A stretch of 64,000 nucleotides of DNA, taken from NCBI GenBank assembly GCA_020073005.1, contig JAIQFX010000014.1:1-64000 (forward strand), read 5' to 3'. The notes beneath the pieces are model-generated. The model saw only the letters and a list, made by a program, of their open reading frames with translations. It had not been told where the DNA came from and searched no databases. Positions 22,867 through 30,407 of this stretch are shown here, piece by piece. Position numbers and translations under genes: made by a program. The DNA comes from Terriglobia bacterium (lineage in GTDB: Bacteria; Acidobacteriota; Vicinamibacteria; Vicinamibacterales; CAVVIG01). Numbering within the stretch: position 1 is the stretch's first letter; each line of letters begins with the position of its first letter.

Positions 22867-22897
22867 CGCTGCGTGTTCCGCGGGTTCCGCGTTGATC
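22829..22897. repeat. Family B-related CGCAGAAACCGC repeat
   Basis: CGCAGAAACCGCAGAAATCG followed by CTGCGTGTTCCGCGGGTTCC in inverse sense. It overlaps the 3' end of the LigD-type gene and the first codons of the amidohydrolase gene. Confidence 0.55.
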
Positions 22898-25863
22898 GTC
22901 GTCTGCTCGCGACCGTCGCCGCACTCGCGGTCGTGACCACAACGCGCGCCCAGGAACCGCTGACGACGCGCGAAGTCGACGTCACGCTGACCGAAGGCAC
23001 GTCGATGGCGGCCGCCGCGTCGCCGGACCGCCGCTGGATCGCGATCGATCTGCTGGGCGCCCTCTGGGTACTGCCCTTCCGCGGCGGCGAAGCGCGAAAG
23101 ATTACGCCGGACCTCCTCGAAGCGCGACAACCCAGCTGGTCGCCGGACAGCGACTCGATCGCCTTCCAGGGCTACGGCGACGATGGCGCGTGGCACATCT
23201 ACGTGATCTCGCGCGACGGCGGCGACGCGCGCGCGCTGACGAGCGGCGAGTTCGACGATCGTGAGCCGGCGTGGTCGCGCGACGGCAACCGCATCGCGTT
23301 CTCGTCCGATCGCTTCGGCGGCATCACGACGATCTGGACGGTCGGCGCTCAGGCGCACGACGTCGCGCAGTTCAGCGAGCGCGACTGCTGGATGCCGAGC
23401 TGGGCGCCGGGCGATCAGGAGATTAACTGCGTGTCGGCCGACATCCGGCAGCCGATGAACAACCGGCATGCCGGACTGTGGGCGATCGGCGGCGGGCGTG
23501 AACGGCTGATCCTCGACGCAACGGCGGCGAAAGTGGAGATGCCGGCGGCCGCGTCGTGGAATCCGGACGGTGCAATCCTCGCCTACACGACAAACGGACG
23601 GCTGTTCGTCGACGGCCGGCCGGTCAGCGGCGCGGACGAAGACGTCTTCCCGTTCCGGCCGCAGTGGATATCCGAGGGCGAGTTCCTCTACACCGCAGAC
23701 GGCCACATCGAGCGCAGGTCGGTCGCCGGCGCGACCTCCGTGATCAACTTCACCGCCACGGTGCCGTTGAAGCGCGACACCTACACGATCGCGCATCGTC
23801 AGACGCTCGAGCCCACTGAACCGCAGCCGCTGACTGGCATCGTCAACCCGGTGGTCTCGCCGGACGGGCGCGCGATCGCGTTCACGGCGCTCGGCGATCT
23901 GTGGGTCTATCCGATTGGCGGCACGCCGGTGCGCCTGACGAATGACTCCGCCGTCGAGCTCGATCCGGCGTGGTCACCGGACGGATCGCGGCTCGCATAC
24001 TCAAGCGATCGCAGCGGTCACATGAACCTCTGGGTCAGGGATTTCCGGACCAATCAGGAGACGCCACTCGTCGAGGAACGCGGCGCCGCCTCGGGTGCGG
24101 TGTGGTCGCCCGACGGCAATCACATCGCGTACCTGGTCGATCGCCGAACACCGATGGTTCTGACCGTGCAACGGGACTCCCATCGGGGCGTCGTGCCAAC
24201 GGTCCCGACCGCCAGCGGCGAGCTCGGACGCCCGACATGGAATGCGGACAACAAGGCGATCATCCTCGGCAGTCTGTTTCCGTACTCGAATCGCTATCGA
24301 GAGGGACTGAACCAGACGCTGCTGCTGACACTCGATCCGAGCGCGGCGTTCTCGTCGATCCTGTTTCCCGGCCACTCCGCCGGCAACCGTCAGGATACGG
24401 GGCCGGTGTGGTCGCCCGACGGATTCCACATGGCCTTCACGACGGAAGGCGCACTGTGGAACGTGCCCGTCGACTTCAAGGGCACGCCGACCGGTCCGCC
24501 GCAGCAGATCGCGGACGGCAATCCCGAGTCGCCGAGCTGGGAAGGCGACTCGCGCCACATCGTTTACCAGACGCCGCGCGGTCTCTTTCGCGTGCCAGCC
24601 GACGGCGGGCAGCCGGAACGGATTCCACTCGACCTGCAGTGGCAGCCGAGCGTGCCGCCCGAGCGCGTGATCGTCCACGCCGGACACGTGTTCGACGGCA
24701 CGACCGACGGCCTCCGCGCGGAGACGGACATCGTCATCGAGCACGGTGTGATCAGAGAGCTCACCGATCACAATCCCGATCTGCACGTCGGCGCGGTGGT
24801 CGACGCGTCGAGCGAGACGGTGATCCCGGGACTGATCGAAATGCACGCGCACCTCGATCGCGACTACGGCGAGAACTTCGGCCGCGCGTGGCTCGCGTAC
24901 GGCATCACGAGCGTGCGGATCCCCGCGATCAATCCGTTCGAAGCGCTCGAACTGCGCGAAGCGATCGCGAACGGCCGGCGCGCCGGGCCGCGCACGTTCA
25001 CCGCCGGAGATCCATTCGACGGCGCGCGCGCGTACTACCCCGGCGGCACGACGCTGTCGTCCGAAGGACAGATCGAATCGGAAATCGATCGCGCGTCCAC
25101 GCTCGGCATGGATTTTCTGAAGACGTACGTGCGCCTGCCCGACCGGCTGCAGAAAAGCGTCGTCGAGCACGCGCACGCGCGCGGCCTGCCCGTGACGTCG
25201 CACGAGCTGTATCCGGCGGTCGCGTTCGGCATCGACGGCGTCGAGCACCTGCGCGGCACGAGCCGCCGCGGCTACTCGCCGAAGCTGAGCGCGACCAATC
25301 GCGCGTACCGCGACGTCGTCGATCTCATCGCGAAGTCCGGCATCACGCTGACGCCGACCATCGGCATTCAAGGCGGCTTCGAAGCGCGCGCGTCTGGCGA
25401 CAAGACGCTGCTCTTCGATCCGCGACTGTCGCTGTACCCGCTTCCCCTCGTCAGCACGCTCACCGACTACGCGACGAGAACGCCGACCATGCAGCGCGAC
25501 GCCGAGCGCGACGCCGCGCTGAAGCCGTACGAAGCGACGATCAAGGCGGTCGCCGCCGCCGGCGGGAAGATCATCGCCGGCACCGACTCGCCCATCATTC
25601 CGTACGGGCTCGGACTGCAGCTGGAGATCGAGTCGTACGTGCACGCGGGCCTGACGCCGTTCCAGGCGCTGCAGACCGCGACGATCAATGCGGCGAGAGC
25701 GTTGGGACGCGACGACGAGATCGGGACGGTCGAGCGCGGGAAGGTGGCGGACCTGACGTTCCTCGGCGGCGATCCGCTTTCGGACATCAAGAACCTGCGC
25801 GACGTCAGGCGCGTGATGCGCGGCGGCCGCATCTACATGGTCAGCGATCTGATTCGGCGTTAG
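22873..25863 (+). CDS. Secreted amidohydrolase with N-terminal TolB/PD40 beta-propeller
   Basis: 996 aa with a signal peptide (about 1-27). Residues about 35-590 form a TolB-like propeller with repeated SPDGR, SPDSDSI and SPDGSRLAY blades. An amidohydrolase domain follows (about 600-990) with VIPGLIEMHAHLDRDYG, VTSHELYPA, GVEHLRG and AGTDSPIIPYG as metal-site segments. Such fusions are frequent in Acidobacteriota and related soil bacteria; substrate unknown, possibly a cyclic dipeptide or an imidazolone-like amide. The start is GTG, 6 nt after the upstream stop and within repeat sequence. The stop overlaps the yvcK stop in TTAG. Confidence 0.87.
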   Translation: MFRGFRVDRRLLATVAALAVVTTTRAQEPLTTREVDVTLTEGTSMAAAASPDRRWIAIDLLGALWVLPFRGGEARKITPDLLEARQPSWSPDSDSIAFQGYGDDGAWHIYVISRDGGDARALTSGEFDDREPAWSRDGNRIAFSSDRFGGITTIWTVGAQAHDVAQFSERDCWMPSWAPGDQEINCVSADIRQPMNNRHAGLWAIGGGRERLILDATAAKVEMPAAASWNPDGAILAYTTNGRLFVDGRPVSGADEDVFPFRPQWISEGEFLYTADGHIERRSVAGATSVINFTATVPLKRDTYTIAHRQTLEPTEPQPLTGIVNPVVSPDGRAIAFTALGDLWVYPIGGTPVRLTNDSAVELDPAWSPDGSRLAYSSDRSGHMNLWVRDFRTNQETPLVEERGAASGAVWSPDGNHIAYLVDRRTPMVLTVQRDSHRGVVPTVPTASGELGRPTWNADNKAIILGSLFPYSNRYREGLNQTLLLTLDPSAAFSSILFPGHSAGNRQDTGPVWSPDGFHMAFTTEGALWNVPVDFKGTPTGPPQQIADGNPESPSWEGDSRHIVYQTPRGLFRVPADGGQPERIPLDLQWQPSVPPERVIVHAGHVFDGTTDGLRAETDIVIEHGVIRELTDHNPDLHVGAVVDASSETVIPGLIEMHAHLDRDYGENFGRAWLAYGITSVRIPAINPFEALELREAIANGRRAGPRTFTAGDPFDGARAYYPGGTTLSSEGQIESEIDRASTLGMDFLKTYVRLPDRLQKSVVEHAHARGLPVTSHELYPAVAFGIDGVEHLRGTSRRGYSPKLSATNRAYRDVVDLIAKSGITLTPTIGIQGGFEARASGDKTLLFDPRLSLYPLPLVSTLTDYATRTPTMQRDAERDAALKPYEATIKAVAAAGGKIIAGTDSPIIPYGLGLQLEIESYVHAGLTPFQALQTATINAARALGRDDEIGTVERGKVADLTFLGGDPLSDIKNLRDVRRVMRGGRIYMVSDLIRR

Positions 25864-26831
25864 GAATCGCCGAGCAATCGCCGCGAGAGCACGCTCCAGA
25901 TCGCGTACGCGAGGCGCGGGCGGTTGTGCCGCGCGATCTCGCCCGTCCAGAATTCGCCGCCGACCACTTCGCAGTGCGCGGGCAGCGTGCCGGTGACGAG
26001 CGGCTCCTTGTGCTCGACCGCGTAGCGCGCGAGCGCCTCCTTCGACGGCCCCTTCACGTTGGTGATGACGACGTCGACGTTGCGGCGGATCGCGTCCTCG
26101 ATCCGCGCGACCGCGTCCGCCGCGGTGAACCCGGCCATGCCGCGCCCCTCGGTGAGCAGATTCGCGATCAGGATGACCGGCCCCTTCATGCGCGAGAGCG
26201 CGTCGGCCACGCCATCGACGAGAAAGATGGGCATCAGGCTCGTGTAGAAGCTGCCGGGGCCGATGATCGCGGCGTCGAACTCGGTGATCGCCTGCGCGAC
26301 GACCGGGTGAATCGACACGGGCGGCGCGAGCCAGACTTTCTGCACGAGCCGGCCCGACGTCTGCCCCGCGTCCACCTCGACTTCCCCGCGCGTCGCCGAC
26401 CCGTCGCTGTACTGCGCGCAGATCGACGCGTGCTGGACCGTGATCGGCCACACGCGGCCGCGGCAGCCGAGCAGCGCGCGCAGGCCGTCGATCGCGTCGA
26501 GAAAGTCACCGCTGTAGCTCTGCATCATCGACAGCAGCAGGTTGCCGCCGGTGTGTCCGCCGAGACGCGCGTGCTCGAGCGTCGGCAGGCGCGCGAGCAG
26601 CACGCGGCGCGCTTCCCGCGGCTTGCGCGAGAGCGCGAGCGCGCACTTGAGAATATCGCCCGGCGGCAGCACGCCGAGCTCGTCGCGCAACTGGCCGGAG
26701 CTGCCGCCGCTGTCGAACATCGTGACGACCGCGTTCAGCTGCAGCCAGGGATTGTTCTTCAGTCCGCCGAGGAGACTCGGGAGCCCGGTGCCGCCGCCGA
26801 AACAGCCGACGTTCACGTGACGTACACGCAT
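25860..26831 (-). CDS. YvcK/CofD-like protein (gluconeogenesis factor, UPF0052)
   Basis: About 323 aa. The N-terminal CFGGGTGLPSLLGGLK loop, MFDSGGSSGQLRDELGVLPPGD and GGNLLLSMM are hallmarks of the YvcK/CofD family. In Firmicutes, YvcK is a UDP-sugar-binding factor that supports growth on gluconeogenic carbon and cell-wall synthesis; it is not the F420 enzyme CofD itself. No F420 genes lie nearby. The ATG at 26831 (MRVRHVNVG) is preferred over 26840 because a TACAAT box sits 7 nt before it and overlaps the earlier ATG. Confidence 0.85.
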   Translation of the reverse strand: MRVRHVNVGCFGGGTGLPSLLGGLKNNPWLQLNAVVTMFDSGGSSGQLRDELGVLPPGDILKCALALSRKPREARRVLLARLPTLEHARLGGHTGGNLLLSMMQSYSGDFLDAIDGLRALLGCRGRVWPITVQHASICAQYSDGSATRGEVEVDAGQTSGRLVQKVWLAPPVSIHPVVAQAITEFDAAIIGPGSFYTSLMPIFLVDGVADALSRMKGPVILIANLLTEGRGMAGFTAADAVARIEDAIRRNVDVVITNVKGPSKEALARYAVEHKEPLVTGTLPAHCEVVGGEFWTGEIARHNRPRLAYAIWSVLSRRLLGDS

Positions 26832-26838
26832 CGAGGGC

Positions 26839-26844
26839 ATTGTA
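26839..26844 (-). promoter_or_regulatory. -10 box of the yvcK-like gene
   Basis: TACAAT on the minus strand, 7 nt before ATG 26831. It overlaps the alternative ATG at 26840, which argues for the shorter protein and a leaderless transcript. Confidence 0.4.
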
Positions 26845-26848
26845 CAAG

Positions 26849-26910
26849 CTGTCCGCTGTCAGCCCTCGGCTGTCAGCGGCCGAAAGCTGACAGCTGAGAG
26901 CCGAAAGCTA
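26849..26910. repeat. AGCTGACAGCTGAGAGC-type repeat in divergent intergenic region
   Basis: TCAGCCCTCGGCTGTCAGCG and its inverse AAGCTGACAGCTGAGAGC make an imperfect hairpin that fills most of the gap between yvcK and the gene at 26925. Related copies lie at 18315 and 28553. Confidence 0.65.
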
Positions 26911-26912
26911 CA

Positions 26913-26918
26913 TAGAAT
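26913..26918 (+). promoter_or_regulatory. -10-like box before the gene at 26925
   Basis: TAGAAT 6 nt before the ATG. AAGG in the same interval could also serve as a weak ribosome-binding site. Confidence 0.3.
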
Positions 26919-26924
26919 AAGGTC

Positions 26925-27698
26925 ATGTCCATTCCCGACGCGGTGCAGACACTGCACCGCGACCTCTCCACCATCTTCGGCGCGCGGCTGCAGTCGCTGG
27001 TCATCTACGGTCCGCGCGCGCGCGAGTCGCGCGAGGGCGCGCACGCGCACGAGCATCACGCCCATCACGACCATCCGCATGGGCACACGCACGATCGTCA
27101 CCAGGCGCCGATCCAGACGATGGCCGTCGTGGGCGCGCTGAGCGGCGACGATCTGCGCGCGTGCGCCGCGCGCGTCGGCGGCTGGCACGACGAGGGCCTC
27201 GCGACGCCGCTGCTGGTCGTCGCGGCGGAGCTCGATCGCTCGCTCGACTCGTTCCCGCTCGAGTTCGGCGCGATTCAGGCCGATCACGTCGTCGTCACCG
27301 GCACGAGTCCCTTCGCGTCGATCGCGGTCGATCCCGCGGATGTGCGGCGCGCGTGCGAGCACCAGGCGCGCAGCCACCTGCTGCACCTGCGCGAAGGCTT
27401 TCTCGAAACGCGCGGCCGCGCGGACGCGCTCGCCGTGTTGATCGTCTCGTCGGCGGCGCCGTTCGCGGCGCTCATCACGAGCATCGCCCGCCTCGAGGGC
27501 CGCGACGCCGCGGACGCCGCCGGCGCGGGCCGCCACGCGGAGCGCACGCTCGGACTGACCGGCGGCGCGATCACCGACGTCGTGCAGCTCATGGGCGTGC
27601 AGGAGATCCCGTCGGCGGACGCGCTGCGCGTTTTCCCGCCGTATCTCGACGCCGTCGAGAAACTCGTGAAGTACGTGGACGGGTGGAACGCCAAGTGA
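26925..27698 (+). CDS. Unknown cytosolic protein with His-rich loop
   Basis: 257 aa, not recognised as a named family. Residues about 24-33 (RLQSLVIYGPRAR) resemble the first strand and loop of minimal nucleotidyltransferases (LYGSRARG), but the Ser is missing, so it may be a degenerate relative. Residues about 38-58 are strikingly His-rich (HAHEHHAHHDHPHGHTH), likely to bind metal such as Zn, Ni or Cu. The rest is helical, with no signal peptide or membrane segment. It leads a plus-strand run with a TPM protein and LemA and is coupled to the TPM gene by TGATG. Confidence 0.6.
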   Translation: MSIPDAVQTLHRDLSTIFGARLQSLVIYGPRARESREGAHAHEHHAHHDHPHGHTHDRHQAPIQTMAVVGALSGDDLRACAARVGGWHDEGLATPLLVVAAELDRSLDSFPLEFGAIQADHVVVTGTSPFASIAVDPADVRRACEHQARSHLLHLREGFLETRGRADALAVLIVSSAAPFAALITSIARLEGRDAADAAGAGRHAERTLGLTGGAITDVVQLMGVQEIPSADALRVFPPYLDAVEKLVKYVDGWNAK

Positions 27699-28549
27699 TG
27701 GTCGTTGGTCGTTGGCCATCAGTCGTTGGCCGTTGGGCGCGTGTCGCTGTGACCGTGGCAATCGTGGCGTCCGGCTTCAGCCGGACCGTCGCCGCGCAAT
27801 CGCCAGCCCTTCCCGAATTGACCCAACCCGTCAACGACTTCGCGCACGTCGTCGACGCCGCGAGCGCGGCCGAGATCGATCGCATGAGCCGCGCGCTGCA
27901 GAGCGTGAGCGGCGACGTCGTCGTGGTCGCGACCGTGCCGACCGTCGAGCCGTTCGCCGACATCAACGAGTACGCCGTGAAGCTCTTCGAGAATCACGGC
28001 CGCGGCGTCGGCGTGAAGGGCAAGGACAACGGCGTCCTGATCCTGCTCGCGATGAAGGAACGGCGCGTGCGGATCGAAGTCGGCTACGGCCTCGAGCCGT
28101 GGATCACCGACGGCTACGCGGGATCGACGAGCCGCGAGGTGATGACGCCGGAGTTCCGCAACGGCCGGTACGGCGAGGGCCTCCGCGCCGGCGCCGAGCA
28201 GATCGTCGCGCGCATCGCGCAGGCGCGCAACATCTCGATTGAGGGCGTCCGGGCGCCCCGCGTGACGGTCCATCCGACGCGCACGCCGATCCCGGTCTCC
28301 GTACCCTTCATCGTCTTCATCGTGCTCCTGATCATCAGCCGCCTCGGCGGCGGGCCCGGAAGCCGTCCGCGCTTCTGGGGCGGCGGCGGATGGAGCGGAT
28401 GGTCGAGCGGCGTCGGCCCCTTCGGCGGCGGGTTCGGCGGCGGCCGCGGCGGCGGATTTGGCGGCGGCTTCGGCGGGTTTGGCGGCGGCGGATTCGGCGG
28501 CTTCGGCGGCGGCGGAAGCGGCGGCGGCGGCGGCGGAAGCAGCTGGTAA
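27698..28549 (+). CDS. TPM-domain membrane protein (YgcG family) with Gly-rich tail
   Basis: 283 aa. After a signal peptide (about 1-33) comes a TPM domain (about 45-170) with PVNDFAHVVDAAS, DNGVLILLAMKERRVRIEVGYGLE and the ITDGYAG turn. A transmembrane helix (PFIVFIVLLIIS, about 206-217) and a long Gly/Phe-rich C-terminal tail follow. Such proteins are often found beside LemA, as here, and act in envelope maintenance or photosystem-like assembly. The ATG overlaps the upstream stop (TGATG). The signal peptide is built from repeats: a GTCGTTGG tandem repeat encodes the n-region, and a family A palindrome encodes ASGFSRT before the cleavage site. Confidence 0.83.
   Translation: MVVGRWPSVVGRWARVAVTVAIVASGFSRTVAAQSPALPELTQPVNDFAHVVDAASAAEIDRMSRALQSVSGDVVVVATVPTVEPFADINEYAVKLFENHGRGVGVKGKDNGVLILLAMKERRVRIEVGYGLEPWITDGYAGSTSREVMTPEFRNGRYGEGLRAGAEQIVARIAQARNISIEGVRAPRVTVHPTRTPIPVSVPFIVFIVLLIISRLGGGPGSRPRFWGGGGWSGWSSGVGPFGGGFGGGRGGGFGGGFGGFGGGGFGGFGGGGSGGGGGGSSW
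27701..27787. repeat. GTCGTTGG tandem repeat plus family A palindrome encoding a signal peptide
   Basis: 27701-27737 holds GTCGTTGG/GCCGTTGG units. 27764-27787 is a family A copy (TCCGGCTTCAGCCGGA), read here as VASGFSRT. Together they make up most of the TPM protein's signal peptide. Confidence 0.8.
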
Positions 28550-28552
28550 AGT

Positions 28553-28628
28553 TGAAAGTGAAAACTGAAAACTGAGAGCTGACAACTGAGAACTGAGAGC
28601 TGAGAGCTGAAAGCTGAAAGCTGAAGAG
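28553..28628. repeat. AACTGAGAGCTGA-type tandem repeat between TPM and lemA
   Basis: About ten units of GAAAACTGA / GAGAGCTGA / GAAAGCTGA in a row, the longest run of this family in the window. It ends at the lemA start, where AAGAG could act as a poor ribosome-binding site. Confidence 0.8.
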
Positions 28629-29225
28629 ATGAGGCCACCTATGCACATCACACGAAGACACGCCATGCGATTCGCGATCGTCGCGGGCATTGCCATCGCG
28701 GCGCTGCCGTTGGCGGGCTGCTCGTACAACACGTTCGTCAACCAGGAAGAACAGATCAAATCGCAGTGGGCGCAGGTCGAGAACCAGCTCCAGCGGCGCA
28801 ACGATCTGATTCCGAATCTGGTCGAGACGGCCAAGGGTTTCGCGCAGCACGAAGAAGCCGTGTACAAGGACATCGCCGACGCGCGTTCGCAGTTGATGAA
28901 CGCGAAGACGCCGCAGGAGTCGATCGACGCCGCAAACCGCCAGTCGTCCGCCCTCGGCCGGCTGATGGTCATCGTCGAGAACTACCCGCAGCTCAAAGCC
29001 AACGAGCAGTTCAACCGGCTGATGGACGAGCTCGCCGGCACCGAGAACCGCCTCGCGGTCGAGCGCATGCGGTACAACGAGAAGGTGCAGCAGTACGACA
29101 CGTCGCGCCGGCAGTTCCCCGCCAACCTGACGGCGAAGTTGTTCGGCTTCAAGGAGTATCCGTACTTCCAGGCGCCGGCCGACGCGAAGCAGGCTCCGAA
29201 GGTCAACTTCTCGAAACCGTCGTAA
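28629..29225 (+). CDS. lemA: LemA family lipoprotein
   Basis: 198 aa. The signal ends in a lipobox (LPLAGC), so the protein is probably lipid-anchored in the envelope. The LemA core is clear: WAQVENQLQRRNDLIPNLVETAKGFA and then ENYPQLKANEQFNRLMDELAGTENR-type coiled helices. LemA and TPM proteins are regularly encoded together, as here, though their exact function is unsettled. An ATG at 28641 is an alternative start. The spacer to the TPM gene is entirely repeat DNA. The gene at 29236 follows after 10 nt, so an operon of four is likely. Confidence 0.9.
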   Translation: MRPPMHITRRHAMRFAIVAGIAIAALPLAGCSYNTFVNQEEQIKSQWAQVENQLQRRNDLIPNLVETAKGFAQHEEAVYKDIADARSQLMNAKTPQESIDAANRQSSALGRLMVIVENYPQLKANEQFNRLMDELAGTENRLAVERMRYNEKVQQYDTSRRQFPANLTAKLFGFKEYPYFQAPADAKQAPKVNFSKPS

Positions 29226-29235
29226 CCTACGTTTC

Positions 29236-30162
29236 GTGGACATCCCGCTGCCATGGGAACGGCTGCTCTGGAGCAGCCGTCCATGGCATCTCCGGCGGCG
29301 CCTGGGCGGCGAGCGCTACCTGCTCACCGACGTGCGCCTGGTGCGCATCATCCGGCGCGGACTCGACAGCTTCGACGAGCTCACCTTCGACGATATCGGC
29401 GAAATTCAGCGCACCGAGTCGGGACTCGATCGGCTGCTCGGCACCTCGACGCTCGTCGTGCACGCGCGGCGCGATTTCCCGCCGATGGTTCTGGCGCGCG
29501 TCCGCCGCGGCGCGCAACTCGCCGCCTTTCTCGAACTGATCGCGAGCGACCCGCACGCCCCGCTCGATCCTGAACGTGTTCGGCACGCGCTCGCGTGGGA
29601 GCCGCGCGCGCCCGGCCTCGCGCGCGAAGCGCTTGGCGGCTTCGTCGCCGTGCTCCTCGCGATCGCCGGCGTCGCGATCGGCCTGCACGGTCGCGCGATC
29701 GCCGTCAGCTACGCGCCCGACGATGCGATCGCGCCAGGCGGGCAGAAGAAGTCGCAGGCCGAGATCCGGCGGTTCATGGAAACCGACGTGATGCCGTGGG
29801 CGCGCGAGGCGCTCGGGCGCATCAAGGGCGGACCGGATCGCATCACGTGCGAGACGTGTCATGGCGCGAGCGCCAACGCGCGCGGCTGGCAGATGCCGGC
29901 CGTGTCGGCGCTGCCGTTGCCGGACGTGAGGGATCGCGGCTGGGAGATCTACTCGTCCGCCATGGACGCGCAGATGCGCAACGCCATCTACGGCTACGTC
30001 GCCGAATTCGACAACCAGGCCAAGGCCGGCTACATGCGCGAGATCATCGTGCCCGGCATGGCGCGGCTGCTTCGCCGGCCGGCCTACGATTTCACGCGGT
30101 CCTACCAATACAACCGCGCGAGGAACGCACTCGGCTGCTACCACTGCCATCGCGTGAAGTGA
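29236..30162 (+). CDS. PH-like membrane protein fused to a dihaem c-type domain
   Basis: 308 aa, GTG start. The N-terminal 110 residues look like a bacterial PH-like (DUF304) domain: YLLTDVRLVRIIRRG and FDDIGEIQRTESG. A single helix near 137-156 (GGFVAVLLAIAGVAIGLHG) follows. The C-terminal part has two haem-binding motifs, CETCHG (about 210) and CYHCHR (about 303), separated by a helical, Met-rich segment. That places the PH-like part in the cytosol and the haem part in the periplasm. The combination was not recognised as a named family; an electron-transfer or sensor role is a guess. Confidence 0.72.
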   Translation: MDIPLPWERLLWSSRPWHLRRRLGGERYLLTDVRLVRIIRRGLDSFDELTFDDIGEIQRTESGLDRLLGTSTLVVHARRDFPPMVLARVRRGAQLAAFLELIASDPHAPLDPERVRHALAWEPRAPGLAREALGGFVAVLLAIAGVAIGLHGRAIAVSYAPDDAIAPGGQKKSQAEIRRFMETDVMPWAREALGRIKGGPDRITCETCHGASANARGWQMPAVSALPLPDVRDRGWEIYSSAMDAQMRNAIYGYVAEFDNQAKAGYMREIIVPGMARLLRRPAYDFTRSYQYNRARNALGCYHCHRVK

Positions 30163-30407
30163 GTGAGCTGCAAGAGCTCGCGATCCAAGCAGAGAGACCG
30201 ACGCTCATTCCTCGCGATTCGTTAATCAGATCTTCATCGGAAATTCATTCGCGAAGCGCATTGTCATTGATGCGTTTCTTACGGTGTGCTCGCGAAATGT
30301 TTATGCCGACTTTGCGGCGACGAGACGAAACGAGGTTGTGCTCAGCTGCGTCGCGGGCCGCGGGAGCGGTCGCTCCCTGCGGCAAGGATTTCCTCAGGAG
30401 GCATTCA
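30163..30407. other. Intergenic region upstream of the TonB receptor
   Basis: 245 bp without a gene, A+T-richer than its surroundings (for example GTTAATCAGATCTTCATCGG) and so probably the promoter region of the receptor operon. It ends in AGGAGG (30396-30401), 6 nt before the receptor ATG. No convincing -10/-35 pair was found. Confidence 0.4.

Noticed and set aside
25860-26831. CofD, the F420 biosynthesis transferase
   Set aside because: The fold is shared, but SGGSSGQLRDELG and ILPPGD-like motifs fit the YvcK branch, and no F420 genes are near.
28553-28628. Possible CRISPR array (regular repeats between TPM and lemA, also at 60674)
   Set aside because: Units are 8-12 nt with no unique spacers, no cas genes are nearby, and the 60674 array is coding.
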